From assembly GCA_033875255.1 (NCBI GenBank), contig JAWZSN010000022.1:1-64000 (forward strand): a stretch of DNA of 64,000 bases, given 5' to 3'. The notes beneath the pieces are model-generated. The model was not told the DNA's origin and did not search any database. It was given only the letters and a program-made list of their open reading frames with translations. Of the stretch, positions 32,108 through 42,915 are shown in pieces. This DNA comes from Marinimicrococcus sp033875255. Its GTDB lineage: Bacteria > Pseudomonadota > Alphaproteobacteria > Geminicoccales > Geminicoccaceae. Within the stretch, counting starts at the first letter, position 1. Every line of letters starts with the position of its first letter. A program made the position numbers and the translations under genes.

Positions 32108-33052
32108 ATGCGCATTTTTCGCCGCTTCGACGCGCTGCCCGCCGCGGCCCGTGGCGCTTGCGTCGCGATTGGCAACTTCGACGGGCTGCACCAGGGTCAC
32201 CGGGCCGTGCTTGCTGCCGCCCGCGAGGAGGCCGCACGTCTCGGTGCGCCGCTGGGCGTCGTGACCTTCGAGCCGCACCCGCGCGAGGTGCTGGCCCCCG
32301 AGACGGCCCCGCGGCGTCTTGCCCCCTTCGCCCACAAGGCGGCTTTGCTGCGTGCTGCGGGGGTCGAGCTGTGCGTGGCGCTGCCCTTCGACGAGACCCT
32401 CATGCGGCTCTCCGCCGAAGGCTTCGCGGAGCAGATCCTCCATCGCCGGCTCGGCGTGCAGGCGGTGGCGGCGGGCCAGGACTTCCGCTTCGGCCACCGG
32501 CGCTCCGGCGACCTGACGCTCCTTACCGGACTAGGCACGGCGCTGGGCTTCTCGGTGCGGCCGGTGGCACCGCTCGAGATCGGCGGCCGGATCTGCTCCT
32601 CGACCGCGATCCGCGGACTCCTCGCCGGAGGCGACGTCGCCGGAGCCAGCGCGCTGCTGGGGCGGCCCCATACCGTCGAGGGCAGGGTGCGACCGGGTGA
32701 CCAGCGCGGCCGGACCATCGGCTTTCCCACGGCCAACGTGCATCCGCTGGCGCAGCGTGTCATGCTGCCGGCGGTGGGTGTCTACGCGGTGCGCGCCGAG
32801 GCCGAGGGGGCGTCCGTGCCGTGGCCGGCGGTGGCCAATCTCGGCAGACGCCCGACCTTCGACGGCAAGGGCGTGCTGCTCGAGGTGCATCTGCTGGAGG
32901 GCCGGCACGAACTCTACGGGCGCCGCCTGCGCGTGCAGTTTCTCGAGCGGCTGCGCGACGAGCGGCGCTTCGCCGACATCGCCGCCCTCACGGGCCAGAT
33001 CGAACGCGACTGTGCGGCCGCCCGCCGCGTCCATGGACTGCTGACCGCCTGA
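32108..33052 (+). CDS. ribF: Bifunctional riboflavin kinase/FAD synthetase
   Basis: A 314-residue enzyme making FMN and then FAD. The N-terminal nucleotidyltransferase has AIGNFDGLHQGHRAVLAAAR and GQDFRFGHRRSGDL with CSSTAIRGLLAGG. The C-terminal kinase has GRTIGFPTANV and PAVANLGRRPTFDGKGVLLE. I see no FMN riboswitch upstream. Its stop overlaps the ileS start (TGATG). It opens a dense run reaching mutL. Confidence 0.95.
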   Translation: MRIFRRFDALPAAARGACVAIGNFDGLHQGHRAVLAAAREEAARLGAPLGVVTFEPHPREVLAPETAPRRLAPFAHKAALLRAAGVELCVALPFDETLMRLSAEGFAEQILHRRLGVQAVAAGQDFRFGHRRSGDLTLLTGLGTALGFSVRPVAPLEIGGRICSSTAIRGLLAGGDVAGASALLGRPHTVEGRVRPGDQRGRTIGFPTANVHPLAQRVMLPAVGVYAVRAEAEGASVPWPAVANLGRRPTFDGKGVLLEVHLLEGRHELYGRRLRVQFLERLRDERRFADIAALTGQIERDCAAARRVHGLLTA

Positions 33053-35880
33053 TGACGACCGTTCCCATGAGCAAAGACTATCGCGACACTGTCTTCCTGC
33101 CGAAGACCACCTTCCCGATGCGCGCCGAGTTGCCCAAGCGCGAGCCGGCGCAGATCGAGCGCTGGGAGCGGATGGATCTCTATCGCCGGCTGCGCGAGGC
33201 GGCGGCGGGGCGCGAGAAGTTCGTGCTGCACGACGGCCCGCCCTACGCCAACGGCCATCTCCACATGGGCACGGCGCTCAACAAGATCCTCAAGGACGTC
33301 ATCACCCGCAACCAGCAGATGCTGGGCAAGGACTCGGTCTACGTGCCGGGCTGGGACTGCCACGGCCTGCCCATCGAGTGGCAGATCGAGCAGGCTTACC
33401 GCAAGAAGGGCCGCGACAAGGACGCGGTGCCGATCGTCGATTTCCGCCACGAGTGCCGCGAGCACGCCAGCCGCTGGATCGACGTGCAGCGCGACGAGTT
33501 CAAGCGGCTGGGCGTGGTGGGCGACTGGGCCGACCCCTATACCACCATGGACTTCAAGACCGAGGCCGGCATCTTCCGCGAGCTGGCGAAGTTCCTGCTC
33601 AATGGCTCGCTCTATCGCGGCAAGCGCTCGGTGATGTGGTCGGTGGTCGAGAAGACCGCGCTGGCCGAGGCCGAGGTCGAGTATCACGACCACACCTCGC
33701 CCACGATCTATGTGCGCTTTCCTGTGGTGCAGTCCTCCGACCCGGCCCTCGAGCACGCCTCGGTGGTGATCTGGACCACCACCCCCTGGACCATCCCCGC
33801 CAACCGCGCCGTGGCCTATGGCGAGAGCCTCGCCTACCGGGTGATCGAGGTGGGCGAGGTGCGCGAGGGCAGCATGGCGCGGCCGGGCGAGCGGCTGGTG
33901 ATCGCCGTCGAGCGGCTGGCTGAGGTCGCCGACGAGGTCGGCATCCTCACCCACACCGCCATCGAGGATCTCGACGGCGGTCAGCTTGCCGGCACCGTCG
34001 TGGCGCACCCGCTGCGCGAGCTCGCCAGCGGCTACCGCTTCGACGTCAAGCTGCTGCCCGGCGACTTCGTCACCACCGAGCAGGGCACCGGCCTCGTCCA
34101 CATCGCCCCCTCGCATGGCGCCGACGACTTCGAGCTGGGCCGCCGGCACGGGCTGGAGGTTCCGGACTCGGTGGCCGAGGACGGGCTCTACACCGAGGAG
34201 GTGCCGGGATTTGCCGGCACCCACGTCTTCAAGGCGGCCGATCCGGTCTGCGAGGCGCTGACAGAGCGCGGCGCCCTGCTCCATCGCGGCTCGCTGGTGC
34301 ACAGCTACCCGCACTCCTGGCGCTCCAAGGCGCCGCTGATCTTCCGCGCCACCGCCCAGTGGTTCATCCCCATGGAGGGCGAGGGCCGGCTGCGCGACAA
34401 GGCGCTGGCGGCCATCGACGAGACCCGCTGGATCCCCGCCCGCGGCCGCAATCGCATCCGCTCGATGATCGAGACCCGGCCCGACTGGTGCGTGTCGCGC
34501 CAGCGCGCCTGGGGCGTGCCCATCGCCGTCTTCGTCAACAGGAAGACCGGGGAGGTGCTGCGCGATCCCGAGGTCTGCGAGCGCATCGCCCGGGCCTTCG
34601 AGGCGGAGGGTGCCGACGCCTGGTGGTCGCGCGACCCGCAGGAGTTCCTGGGCGACGCCCATGACGCCGCCGACTTCGAGAAGGTCGACGACATTCTCGA
34701 CGTCTGGTTCGACAGCGGCTCCACCCACGCCACCGTGCTCGAGCAGCGGCCCGAGCTGAAATGGCCGGCCTCGCTCTATCTCGAGGGCTCCGACCAGCAT
34801 CGCGGCTGGTTCCACTCGAGCCTGCTGGAGAGCTGCGGCACCCGTGGCCGCGCCCCCTACGAGGCGGTGCTCACGCACGGTTTCGTGGTGGATGCCGACG
34901 GCCGCAAGATGTCCAAGTCGCTGGGCAACGTCGTCTCGCCCATGGATCTCATGAAGACCCATGGCGCCGACATCCTGCGGCTGTGGACGGTGAACGCCGA
35001 CTACGCCGAGGACATCCGCATCGGCAAGGAGATCCTGGACGGGCTGGGCGACGCCTACCGGCGCTTGCGCAACACGCTGCGCTATGTGCTGGGCAACCTC
35101 GCCGGCTTCGAGGAGGCCGAGCGGCTGCCGGTGGAGCAGATGCCCGAGCTGGAGCGCTGGGTGCTGCACCGCCTCAAGGAGCTCGACCAGCTGGTCCGCG
35201 AGTGCAACGAGAGCTTCGACTTCCCGCGGCTCTACAACGCGCTCCACAATTTCTGCGCCACCGACCTCTCGGCCTTCTATTTCGACATCCGCAAGGATGC
35301 GATCTACTGCGACCGGCCCGACAGTATCCGCCGCCGTGCCGCCCGCACCGTGCTCGATCACGTCTTCCACTGCCTGACCGCGTGGCTGGCGCCGGTTCTC
35401 GTGTTCACCGCCGAGGAGGCGTGGCTCACCCGCTACCCCGACGATGAGGGCAGCGTGCATCTGCGGCTGTTCCCCGAGCTGCCGGAGAGCTGGCTCGACC
35501 CGGCTCTGGCGGCGCGCTGGGAGCGGGTCCGCCGGGTGCGGCGGGTGATCACCGGGGCGCTCGAGATCGAGCGTCGGGAAAAGCGCATCGGCGCCAGCCT
35601 GCAGGCGGCGCCCGTCGTCTATGTGCGTCCCGAGGACGCAGCGGCGCTCGACGGGCTCGACCTCGCCGAGCTTTCCATCACCAGCGGCATCCGGCTCGAG
35701 GTGGCCGAGCCGCCGGCGGAGGCCTACAGGGTCGAGGACGCGCCGGGCATCGGCGTGGTGCCGGCGCCGGCGGGCGGGGCCAAGTGTCAGCGCTGCTGGC
35801 AGGTCCTGCCCGAGGTCGAGGCGGCGCCGGAGGGCTTGTGCAACCGCTGCGCCGACGCCGTGGCGCGGCAGGCGGCTTGA
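33052..35880 (+). CDS. ileS: Isoleucine--tRNA ligase
   Basis: A 942-residue class I aminoacyl-tRNA synthetase. The HIGH element reads PPYANGHLHMGTALNKILKD, the KMSKS loop is DGRKMSKSLGN, the editing region contains VVIWTTTPWTIPANRAVAYG, and the C-terminal zinc-binding motif is CQRCWQVLPEVEAAPEGLC. The start is ATG 33052, overlapping the ribF stop; ATG 33067 is an alternative. The order ribF-ileS-lspA is conserved in many proteobacteria. Confidence 0.97.
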   Translation: MTTVPMSKDYRDTVFLPKTTFPMRAELPKREPAQIERWERMDLYRRLREAAAGREKFVLHDGPPYANGHLHMGTALNKILKDVITRNQQMLGKDSVYVPGWDCHGLPIEWQIEQAYRKKGRDKDAVPIVDFRHECREHASRWIDVQRDEFKRLGVVGDWADPYTTMDFKTEAGIFRELAKFLLNGSLYRGKRSVMWSVVEKTALAEAEVEYHDHTSPTIYVRFPVVQSSDPALEHASVVIWTTTPWTIPANRAVAYGESLAYRVIEVGEVREGSMARPGERLVIAVERLAEVADEVGILTHTAIEDLDGGQLAGTVVAHPLRELASGYRFDVKLLPGDFVTTEQGTGLVHIAPSHGADDFELGRRHGLEVPDSVAEDGLYTEEVPGFAGTHVFKAADPVCEALTERGALLHRGSLVHSYPHSWRSKAPLIFRATAQWFIPMEGEGRLRDKALAAIDETRWIPARGRNRIRSMIETRPDWCVSRQRAWGVPIAVFVNRKTGEVLRDPEVCERIARAFEAEGADAWWSRDPQEFLGDAHDAADFEKVDDILDVWFDSGSTHATVLEQRPELKWPASLYLEGSDQHRGWFHSSLLESCGTRGRAPYEAVLTHGFVVDADGRKMSKSLGNVVSPMDLMKTHGADILRLWTVNADYAEDIRIGKEILDGLGDAYRRLRNTLRYVLGNLAGFEEAERLPVEQMPELERWVLHRLKELDQLVRECNESFDFPRLYNALHNFCATDLSAFYFDIRKDAIYCDRPDSIRRRAARTVLDHVFHCLTAWLAPVLVFTAEEAWLTRYPDDEGSVHLRLFPELPESWLDPALAARWERVRRVRRVITGALEIERREKRIGASLQAAPVVYVRPEDAAALDGLDLAELSITSGIRLEVAEPPAEAYRVEDAPGIGVVPAPAGGAKCQRCWQVLPEVEAAPEGLCNRCADAVARQAA

Positions 35881-35885
35881 GGGCG

Positions 35886-36377
35886 ATGACGGTGTCGACA
35901 GGCCGGGCGCTCGCGCTGTTCCTCGCGGTGCTGCTGCTCGACCAGCTCACCAAGCAGGCGGCGCTGACCTATGTCGATCCGCTGCAGGCCATTGCGGTGA
36001 CGCCGTTCTTCAATCTGGTGCTGGTCGGCAACCGGGGCATCAGCTTCGGACTGTTCTCGACCGGTAGCCTGGCCGGCAGCTGGTTCCTCGTCGTCATGAC
36101 GCTGGCGATCGGCGTGGCCCTCCTGCTCTGGTACCGGCGCGAGCCGCGGAGCCTGCCGCGCTTCGCCCTGGTTCTGGTGCTCGGGGGTGCCGTCGGCAAC
36201 CTGATCGACCGGCTGCGCTTCGGCGCGGTGGTGGACTTTCTCGACTTTCACTTGCAGGGCTATCACTGGCCGGCCTTCAACGTCGCCGACTGCGCGATCG
36301 TGGTTGGCGCGGCGCTGTTGATGGTGGACGGGCTGTTTGTGTCGCGGGCGACGCCGCAGCAGGGGGAGGAAAGGTAG
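35886..36377 (+). CDS. lspA: Lipoprotein signal peptidase (signal peptidase II)
   Basis: A 163-residue inner-membrane aspartyl protease that cleaves prolipoproteins. Four transmembrane helices and the two catalytic-Asp motifs are visible (GGAVGNLIDRLRFGAVVDFL and FNVADCAIVVGAAL), with NRGISFGLFS between. It begins 5 bp after ileS and is probably co-transcribed. Confidence 0.95.
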   Translation: MTVSTGRALALFLAVLLLDQLTKQAALTYVDPLQAIAVTPFFNLVLVGNRGISFGLFSTGSLAGSWFLVVMTLAIGVALLLWYRREPRSLPRFALVLVLGGAVGNLIDRLRFGAVVDFLDFHLQGYHWPAFNVADCAIVVGAALLMVDGLFVSRATPQQGEER

Positions 36378-36380
36378 ACA

Positions 36381-36929
36381 ATGCGTCTTCGACGCGGCGC
36401 CCTTGCGCCACTGATGCTGGTCGCGGCGGTTGGTCTCGCCGGCTGCAACACAACGATCCAGGAAACCTTCGGGATGGGCAAGCGATCGCCCGACGAGTTC
36501 CAGGTGGTGCGACGCGCACCGCTGGTCCTGCCGCCGGACTATGCGCTGCGGCCGCCGTCGCCGGGCGCCAACAGCCCCTATCAGCCGACCCCGGCCGAGC
36601 AGGCCCGCCAGGTCCTGACCGGCCAGCAGGCGACGTCCGAGAACCGGCAGAGCGTCATCGAGCGTGACCTTCTCGCGGGAAGCGGCGTCAAGGCAGAGCC
36701 GGGTATCCGTGAGAAACTGCTCGAGGAGGCCACCCAGCTTGCCTCGGTCAATGATCGGACCTACCTCTTCATCCTGGACTTCCAGCGCAAGCGCATGGCG
36801 CAGGAGACGACCCGAGGCGACGCGCTCGATCCGGTTGCAGAGAGCCGGCGGCTGCGTGAGGAGGGCAGGGTGACCACCACCAGGACCGGCGGAACCTTCG
36901 ACAGCTCTGCGGCAGGGCAGGGCTCTTGA
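36381..36929 (+). CDS. DUF3035 (BamF-like) lipoprotein
   Basis: A 182-residue lipoprotein with lipobox VGLAGCNTT, then the family core SPDEFQVVRRAPLVLPPDYA. DUF3035 proteins are alphaproteobacterial outer-membrane lipoproteins; in Caulobacter one is reported as BAM-complex subunit BamF. It lies between lspA and two M16 peptidase genes, the usual alphaproteobacterial order, and its stop overlaps the TTG start of the next gene (TTGA). Confidence 0.87.
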   Translation: MRLRRGALAPLMLVAAVGLAGCNTTIQETFGMGKRSPDEFQVVRRAPLVLPPDYALRPPSPGANSPYQPTPAEQARQVLTGQQATSENRQSVIERDLLAGSGVKAEPGIREKLLEEATQLASVNDRTYLFILDFQRKRMAQETTRGDALDPVAESRRLREEGRVTTTRTGGTFDSSAAGQGS

Positions 36930-38332
36930 GGGCGGCGGCGATCGGAATCGCGATGACGGTGAGCCTCAACGCCGCTGTGGCGGCGGAAACCTCGGGCGTG
37001 TTCAACCCCGAGACCTTCACGCTCGACAACGGCATGCAGGTGGTGGTGGTCGAGAACCACCGCGCTCCGGTCGTCGCCCACTATGTGTGGTACCGGGTCG
37101 GCACCGCCGACAGCCCGCTGGGCAAGTCGGGCCTGCCGCATTTTCTCGAGCATCTGATGTTCAAGGGCACGGAGAAGATCGAGCCCGGCACGTTCTCCAA
37201 GGTGGTGGCGCGCAACGGCGGCAACGACAACGCCTTCACCTCGATGGACTTCACCGCCTACCACCAGACCATCGCCCGTGACCGGCTCGAGCTGGTCATG
37301 GAGATGGAGGCGGACCGTATGGTCAATCTCCGGCTCACCGACGACCAGGTCTATCCCGAGCGCGATGTGGTGCTGGAGGAGCGTCGTCAGCGGGTCGACA
37401 ACGAGCCGGCGGCCCTGCTGGGCGAGCAGCTCGGGGCGGCGCAGTACCTGCACCATCCCTACCGCCTGCCGGTGATCGGCTGGTTCCACGAGATCGCCAG
37501 CTACACCCGCCAGGATGCCCTCGACTTCTACGAGACCTGGTACGCTCCGAACAACGCCATCCTCGTGGTCGCCGGCGACATCACCGCCGAGGAGCTGCGC
37601 CCGATGGCCGAGCGGATCTATGGGCAGATCCCGGCCCGCCCGGTGCCCGAGCGGGTGCGGGTCGAGGAGCCGCCGCAGCGCGCCGAGCGGCGGGTGACGC
37701 TGCGCGACGGCCGCGTCCGCCAGCCCAGCATGTTGCGCTCCTACCTGGCGCCGAGCTTCGCCTCGCCGGGCAAGGAGCATGCCTACGCGCTGGAGGTGCT
37801 GGCCGAGATCCTGGGCGGCGGCGGCACCAGCCGGCTCTATCGCTCGCTGGTTGTCGAGCAGGGGCTGGCGGCCGGAGCCGGCAGCTACTATCGCGGCTCC
37901 AGCCTCGATGCCACGAGCTTTCGGGTCTATGCCTCGCCGCGCCCGGGCGTCGAGGTCGAGCGGCTGGAGCCGGCGCTGGACGCCGAGATCGCAAGACTGC
38001 TGGAGGAGGGCATCACCGACGAGGAGCTGGCGCGCACCAAGAAGCGGATGATCGCCGAGGCCATCTATGCCCGCGATTCGCTCGGTGCAGCGGCGCGCAT
38101 CTTCGGTATCGCCCTGACCACCGGTCTCGCCGTCGAGGATGTCGAGGCCTGGCCGGCGCGGATCGACGCGGTGACCCGCGAGCAGGTCGAGGCGGCTGCC
38201 CGTCTGGTGCTCGATCGGGACCGGTCGGTGACCGGCCTCCTGCTTCCGAGCGGCGGCGCTGCGTCTCTGGCGGGCGAAGCCGCCCCTGGCGAGGACGCGG
38301 CCGGGCCTGCCGGCGATGCGACGGTGGAATGA
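36926..38332 (+). CDS. M16 family zinc peptidase, catalytic member
   Basis: A 468-residue exported pitrilysin-family protease. After a signal peptide (AIGIAMTVSLNAAVAAE) comes FTLDNGMQVVVVENHRAPVV and the inverted zinc motif LPHFLEHLMFKGTEK (HxxEH), with the distal Glu of the domain in DVVLEERRQRVDNEP. Start is a TTG overlapping the upstream stop. It is paired with a second, catalytically empty M16 subunit immediately downstream, so a heterodimer in the periplasm is likely. Confidence 0.92.
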   Translation: MRAAAIGIAMTVSLNAAVAAETSGVFNPETFTLDNGMQVVVVENHRAPVVAHYVWYRVGTADSPLGKSGLPHFLEHLMFKGTEKIEPGTFSKVVARNGGNDNAFTSMDFTAYHQTIARDRLELVMEMEADRMVNLRLTDDQVYPERDVVLEERRQRVDNEPAALLGEQLGAAQYLHHPYRLPVIGWFHEIASYTRQDALDFYETWYAPNNAILVVAGDITAEELRPMAERIYGQIPARPVPERVRVEEPPQRAERRVTLRDGRVRQPSMLRSYLAPSFASPGKEHAYALEVLAEILGGGGTSRLYRSLVVEQGLAAGAGSYYRGSSLDATSFRVYASPRPGVEVERLEPALDAEIARLLEEGITDEELARTKKRMIAEAIYARDSLGAAARIFGIALTTGLAVEDVEAWPARIDAVTREQVEAAARLVLDRDRSVTGLLLPSGGAASLAGEAAPGEDAAGPAGDATVE

Positions 38333-39675
38333 CGGTGCTTGCTCATGCCAAATCCTTTCTCCATGGCCTGGCGCTCGCGGGTGCCCTCGTGAGCGCCGGT
38401 CTCGCGGCCGGCGCCGCACCGGCCTCGGCCGGCTCGAAGGTCCAGGAAGTCGTCTCGAAGAGCGGCGTGCGCGCCTACCTCATCACCGAGGAGGCGGTGC
38501 CGTTCCTCTCGCTCTCGCTGCATTTTCGCGGCGGGGCCGCCTACGATCCGCCGGAGAAGAGCGGGCTCGCCTACATGGCCTCTGGTCTGCTCGACGAGGG
38601 GGCGGGTCCCTATGACAGCCAGGCCTTCCGCGCCGAGCTCGAGGACAATGCGATCCGCCTGAGCTTCGACGCCGATCGCGACGGCCTCACCGGCCAGCTC
38701 AGGGCGCTGACCCGCGACCGCGAGAAGGCCTTCGAGCTTCTGCGCCTGGCGCTGACCGAGCCGCGCTTCGACGAGGAGCCGGTCGAGAGGATCCGCGGGC
38801 AGATCCAGGCCGAGCTCAGGCGCAGCGAGACCGACGCCAACTATGTGGCGGGCCGCACCTGGTTCTCCCGTGCTTTCGAGGGGCATCCCTACGCCCTGCC
38901 GACCCGTGGCACGCCCGAGAGCATCGCCGCCATCACCCCCGACGACCTGCGCGGCCTGGTCCGCGAGCGGCTGGCGCGTGGCAATCTCTCCATCGGCGTT
39001 TCCGGCGACATCACCGCCGAGGAGCTGGCGCCGCTGCTCGACGAAGTGTTCGGCGCGCTGCCGGCCGAGCCGAGCCTGCCCGAGATCGCCGAAAAGCCGC
39101 CGGAGACCGGCGGGCTGGTGGTGGTCGAGATGGCCCAGCCGCAGAGCGTGGTGACCTTCGGCCACGCGGGGATCGAGCGCCACGACCCCGATTATTACGC
39201 GGCCTACGTCGCCAACTACATCCTGGGTGGCGGCGGGTTCAGCTCGCGGCTCACCGAGGAGGTCCGGGAAAAGCGCGGCCTCGCCTACTCTGTCTATTCC
39301 TACCTCTACGACACCGACGCCGCGCCCTTGTGGCTGGGCGGCGTCGCCACCAGCAACGAGCGGGTCGCCGAATCGATCGCCATCGTGCGCGCCGAGCTCG
39401 CCCGGCTGGCAGAGGAGGGGGTGAGCGAAGAGGAGCTGGCCGATGCCAGGACCTACCTCACCGGCTCGTTCCCCTTGCGTCTCACCAGCAACGATCAGGT
39501 GGCGCGCATGCTGGTGGGCATGCTGGTGCACGATCTGGGCCAGGACTATATCGACCGGCGCAACGGCCTCATCGAGGCTATCAGCCTCGAGGACGTCAAC
39601 CGGGTCGCCAGGCGCCTGTTCGCGAGCGAGCTCCTGGTGACCGTGGTCGGCGCGCCGGAGGGGCTCGGAGGCTGA
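38329..39675 (+). CDS. M16 family peptidase-like protein, zinc site lost
   Basis: A 448-residue exported homologue of the preceding gene (signal HGLALAGALVSAGLAAGAAP). The position of HxxEH reads KSGLAYMASGLLDEGAGPYD, so the zinc ligands are gone. The C-terminal substrate-binding segment is kept (GGGGFSSRLTEEVREKRGLA, then YSVYSYLYDTDAAP). This matches the inactive partner of two-subunit M16B proteases such as mitochondrial MPP-alpha and bacterial pairs. ATGA overlap with the catalytic gene argues for fixed stoichiometry. Confidence 0.9.
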   Translation: MTVLAHAKSFLHGLALAGALVSAGLAAGAAPASAGSKVQEVVSKSGVRAYLITEEAVPFLSLSLHFRGGAAYDPPEKSGLAYMASGLLDEGAGPYDSQAFRAELEDNAIRLSFDADRDGLTGQLRALTRDREKAFELLRLALTEPRFDEEPVERIRGQIQAELRRSETDANYVAGRTWFSRAFEGHPYALPTRGTPESIAAITPDDLRGLVRERLARGNLSIGVSGDITAEELAPLLDEVFGALPAEPSLPEIAEKPPETGGLVVVEMAQPQSVVTFGHAGIERHDPDYYAAYVANYILGGGGFSSRLTEEVREKRGLAYSVYSYLYDTDAAPLWLGGVATSNERVAESIAIVRAELARLAEEGVSEEELADARTYLTGSFPLRLTSNDQVARMLVGMLVHDLGQDYIDRRNGLIEAISLEDVNRVARRLFASELLVTVVGAPEGLGG

Positions 39676-39679
39676 GCCC

Positions 39680-41509
<1,830 letters not shown>

Positions 41510-41674
41510 CTGCCGGCCGGCCGAAGAGCAGGGCTGGCCGAAGCCCGTCGTGGAGCCCTGCGCCGAGTGCGCTGCTCCGCCTCTGGCGGTCGCTGGGCCG
41601 CGTGACTATCTTTGCGCCAGCGCCGGGCCGGGTCCGGCCGAGCCCCCTGAAGCGGCAGCGTGGAGAGACAGAGG

Positions 41675-42013
41675 ATGACCTACGTGGTCACCGAGGCGTG
41701 CATTCGGTGCAAATACATGGACTGCGTGGAAGTCTGCCCCGTGGATTGTTTCTACGAGGGCGAGAACATGCTTGTCATTAATCCCGACGAATGCATCGAT
41801 TGCGGTGTGTGCGAGCCCGAGTGCCCCGCCGAGGCGATCTTGCCCGACACCGAGGGCGAGGCAGAGAAGTGGCTGGAACTCAACAGAGAGATGTCGGCCT
41901 CGTGGCCCAACATCACGCGCAAGCGCCCACAGCCGGCCGATGCCGACGAGTACAAGGGGGTGCCCGGCAAGTTCGAGAAGTTTTACAGCCCCGAGCCCGG
42001 TGAAGGTAGCTGA
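41675..42013 (+). CDS. fdxA: Ferredoxin FdxA (7Fe-8S type)
   Basis: A 112-residue electron-transfer protein. ACIRCKYMDCVEVCPVDCFY has the altered first cluster spacing of the [3Fe-4S]/[4Fe-4S] ferredoxins, and CIDCGVCEPECPAEAIL is the standard second motif. The C-terminal extension (WPNITRKRPQPADADEYKGV) is typical of the alphaproteobacterial FdxA group. ATG 41675 follows GAGAGACAGAGG. It is adjacent to carD, a frequent pairing in this class. Confidence 0.93.
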   Translation: MTYVVTEACIRCKYMDCVEVCPVDCFYEGENMLVINPDECIDCGVCEPECPAEAILPDTEGEAEKWLELNREMSASWPNITRKRPQPADADEYKGVPGKFEKFYSPEPGEGS

Positions 42014-42324
42014 GGCAAGTAAACAGCAAGCGACGGGCCGGCGGCTCCGCGCGGTAGGGGGGTGCGACGCAATGTTCACTCCCCGCCCTGTCGTGGCACT
42101 GGTAAGCGATGGCACTTTGTGCTAATTTGTTTCTTGCCTTCGGCACAGGAAGCACTGCCCCAAACAAGCCCTCCCTTGACGGCCCCTGATCAACGTAGCG
42201 TCGGTCGTTTTTCGATCCCAGAGGATCGGGCGGCTGGGGCGGTGGTGTGCTCGAGATCCCGAAGAGCGTCCAGACAGGTGCGGCGGTTACGCCGTAGCTC
42301 TACCGGTTGGGAGAACGGGGCCCT
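42014..42324 (+). promoter_or_regulatory. fdxA-carD intergenic region, probable carD promoter area
   Basis: This 311-bp gap contains no gene. A TTGACG at 42176-42181 could serve as a -35 but has no good -10 17 nt on. An AT-rich patch (near TTTGTGCTAATTTGTTTC, around 42115-42132) is another candidate. A perfect small hairpin, CGATCC-CAGA-GGATCG, lies at 42213-42228, in the part that would be the carD leader. No terminator is obvious for fdxA. Confidence 0.35.
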
Positions 42325-42825
42325 ATGGCCAAGAAACTCGCCTATGCTGCTGGTGACTACATCGTCTACCCCTCGCACGGAGTCGGCCGTATCACCGGGA
42401 TCGAGACGCAGAACATCGCGGGCATGGAGCTCGAGATGTATGTGGTGTCGTTCGAGAACGAGCGGCTGATCCTGCGTGTGCCGGTGGACAAGGCAGCGAA
42501 ATCCGGCATGCGCAAGCTCAGCTCCCGCGAGAAGATCCAGTCCGCGCTCGACGCCCTCAAGATCCGCACCCGGCCGCGCCGCAACGTGATGTGGAGCCGC
42601 CGCGCCCAGGAATATGAGGCGAAGATCAACTCCGGTGACCCGGTGGCGATCGCCGAGGTGGTGCGCGAGCTGCATCGCAGCGAGGATGCCGAGCAGTCCT
42701 ACAGCGAGCGACAGATGTACCGCGCCGCTCTCGAGCGCCTCGCCCGCGAGGTCGCGGCAATCGAGAGGATCGACGAGGAGGAGGCCAGCCGCCGCCTCGA
42801 GAAGGTGCTGGTGCAGGCCGCCTGA
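42325..42825 (+). CDS. carD: CarD/CdnL family transcription regulator
   Basis: A 166-residue RNA-polymerase-interacting regulator. The N-terminal RID domain is AGDYIVYPSHGVGRITGIET, then YVVSFENERLILRVPVDKAA, and the helical C-terminal domain follows (RPRRNVMWSRRAQEYEAKIN). CdnL-type proteins bind the beta subunit and stabilise open complexes at rRNA and other promoters. ATG 42325 follows GGGAGAACGGGG. A strong terminator follows. Confidence 0.95.
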   Translation: MAKKLAYAAGDYIVYPSHGVGRITGIETQNIAGMELEMYVVSFENERLILRVPVDKAAKSGMRKLSSREKIQSALDALKIRTRPRRNVMWSRRAQEYEAKINSGDPVAIAEVVRELHRSEDAEQSYSERQMYRAALERLAREVAAIERIDEEEASRRLEKVLVQAA

Positions 42826-42849
42826 CCAGGCAGCCTAACGCTGGAGAAG

Positions 42850-42874
42850 AAAGGGAGCCCCTGGGCTCCCTTTT
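42850..42874 (+). terminator. Rho-independent terminator after carD
   Basis: AAAGGGAGCCC and GGGCTCCCTTTT pair around a very small loop, ending in a T-run (TTTTCTCG). It lies between convergent carD and gshB and could serve both strands. Confidence 0.85.
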
Positions 42875-42881
42875 CTCGTCT

Positions 42882-42915
42882 CGGGGCCTCAGGTCTCGTT
42901 CCGGGGCCTCAGGTC
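42882..42915. repeat. 20-bp tandem duplication at the gshB 3' end
   Basis: CGGGGCCTCAGGTC occurs at 42882-42895 and again at 42902-42915. The second copy contains the gshB stop codon (minus strand), so the last codons and stop have been duplicated just downstream of the gene. Confidence 0.8.

Noticed and set aside
42100..42125. Sigma54 promoter before carD (TGGCAC sites)
   Set aside because: Two TGGCAC occur, but neither has TTGC at the required spacing.
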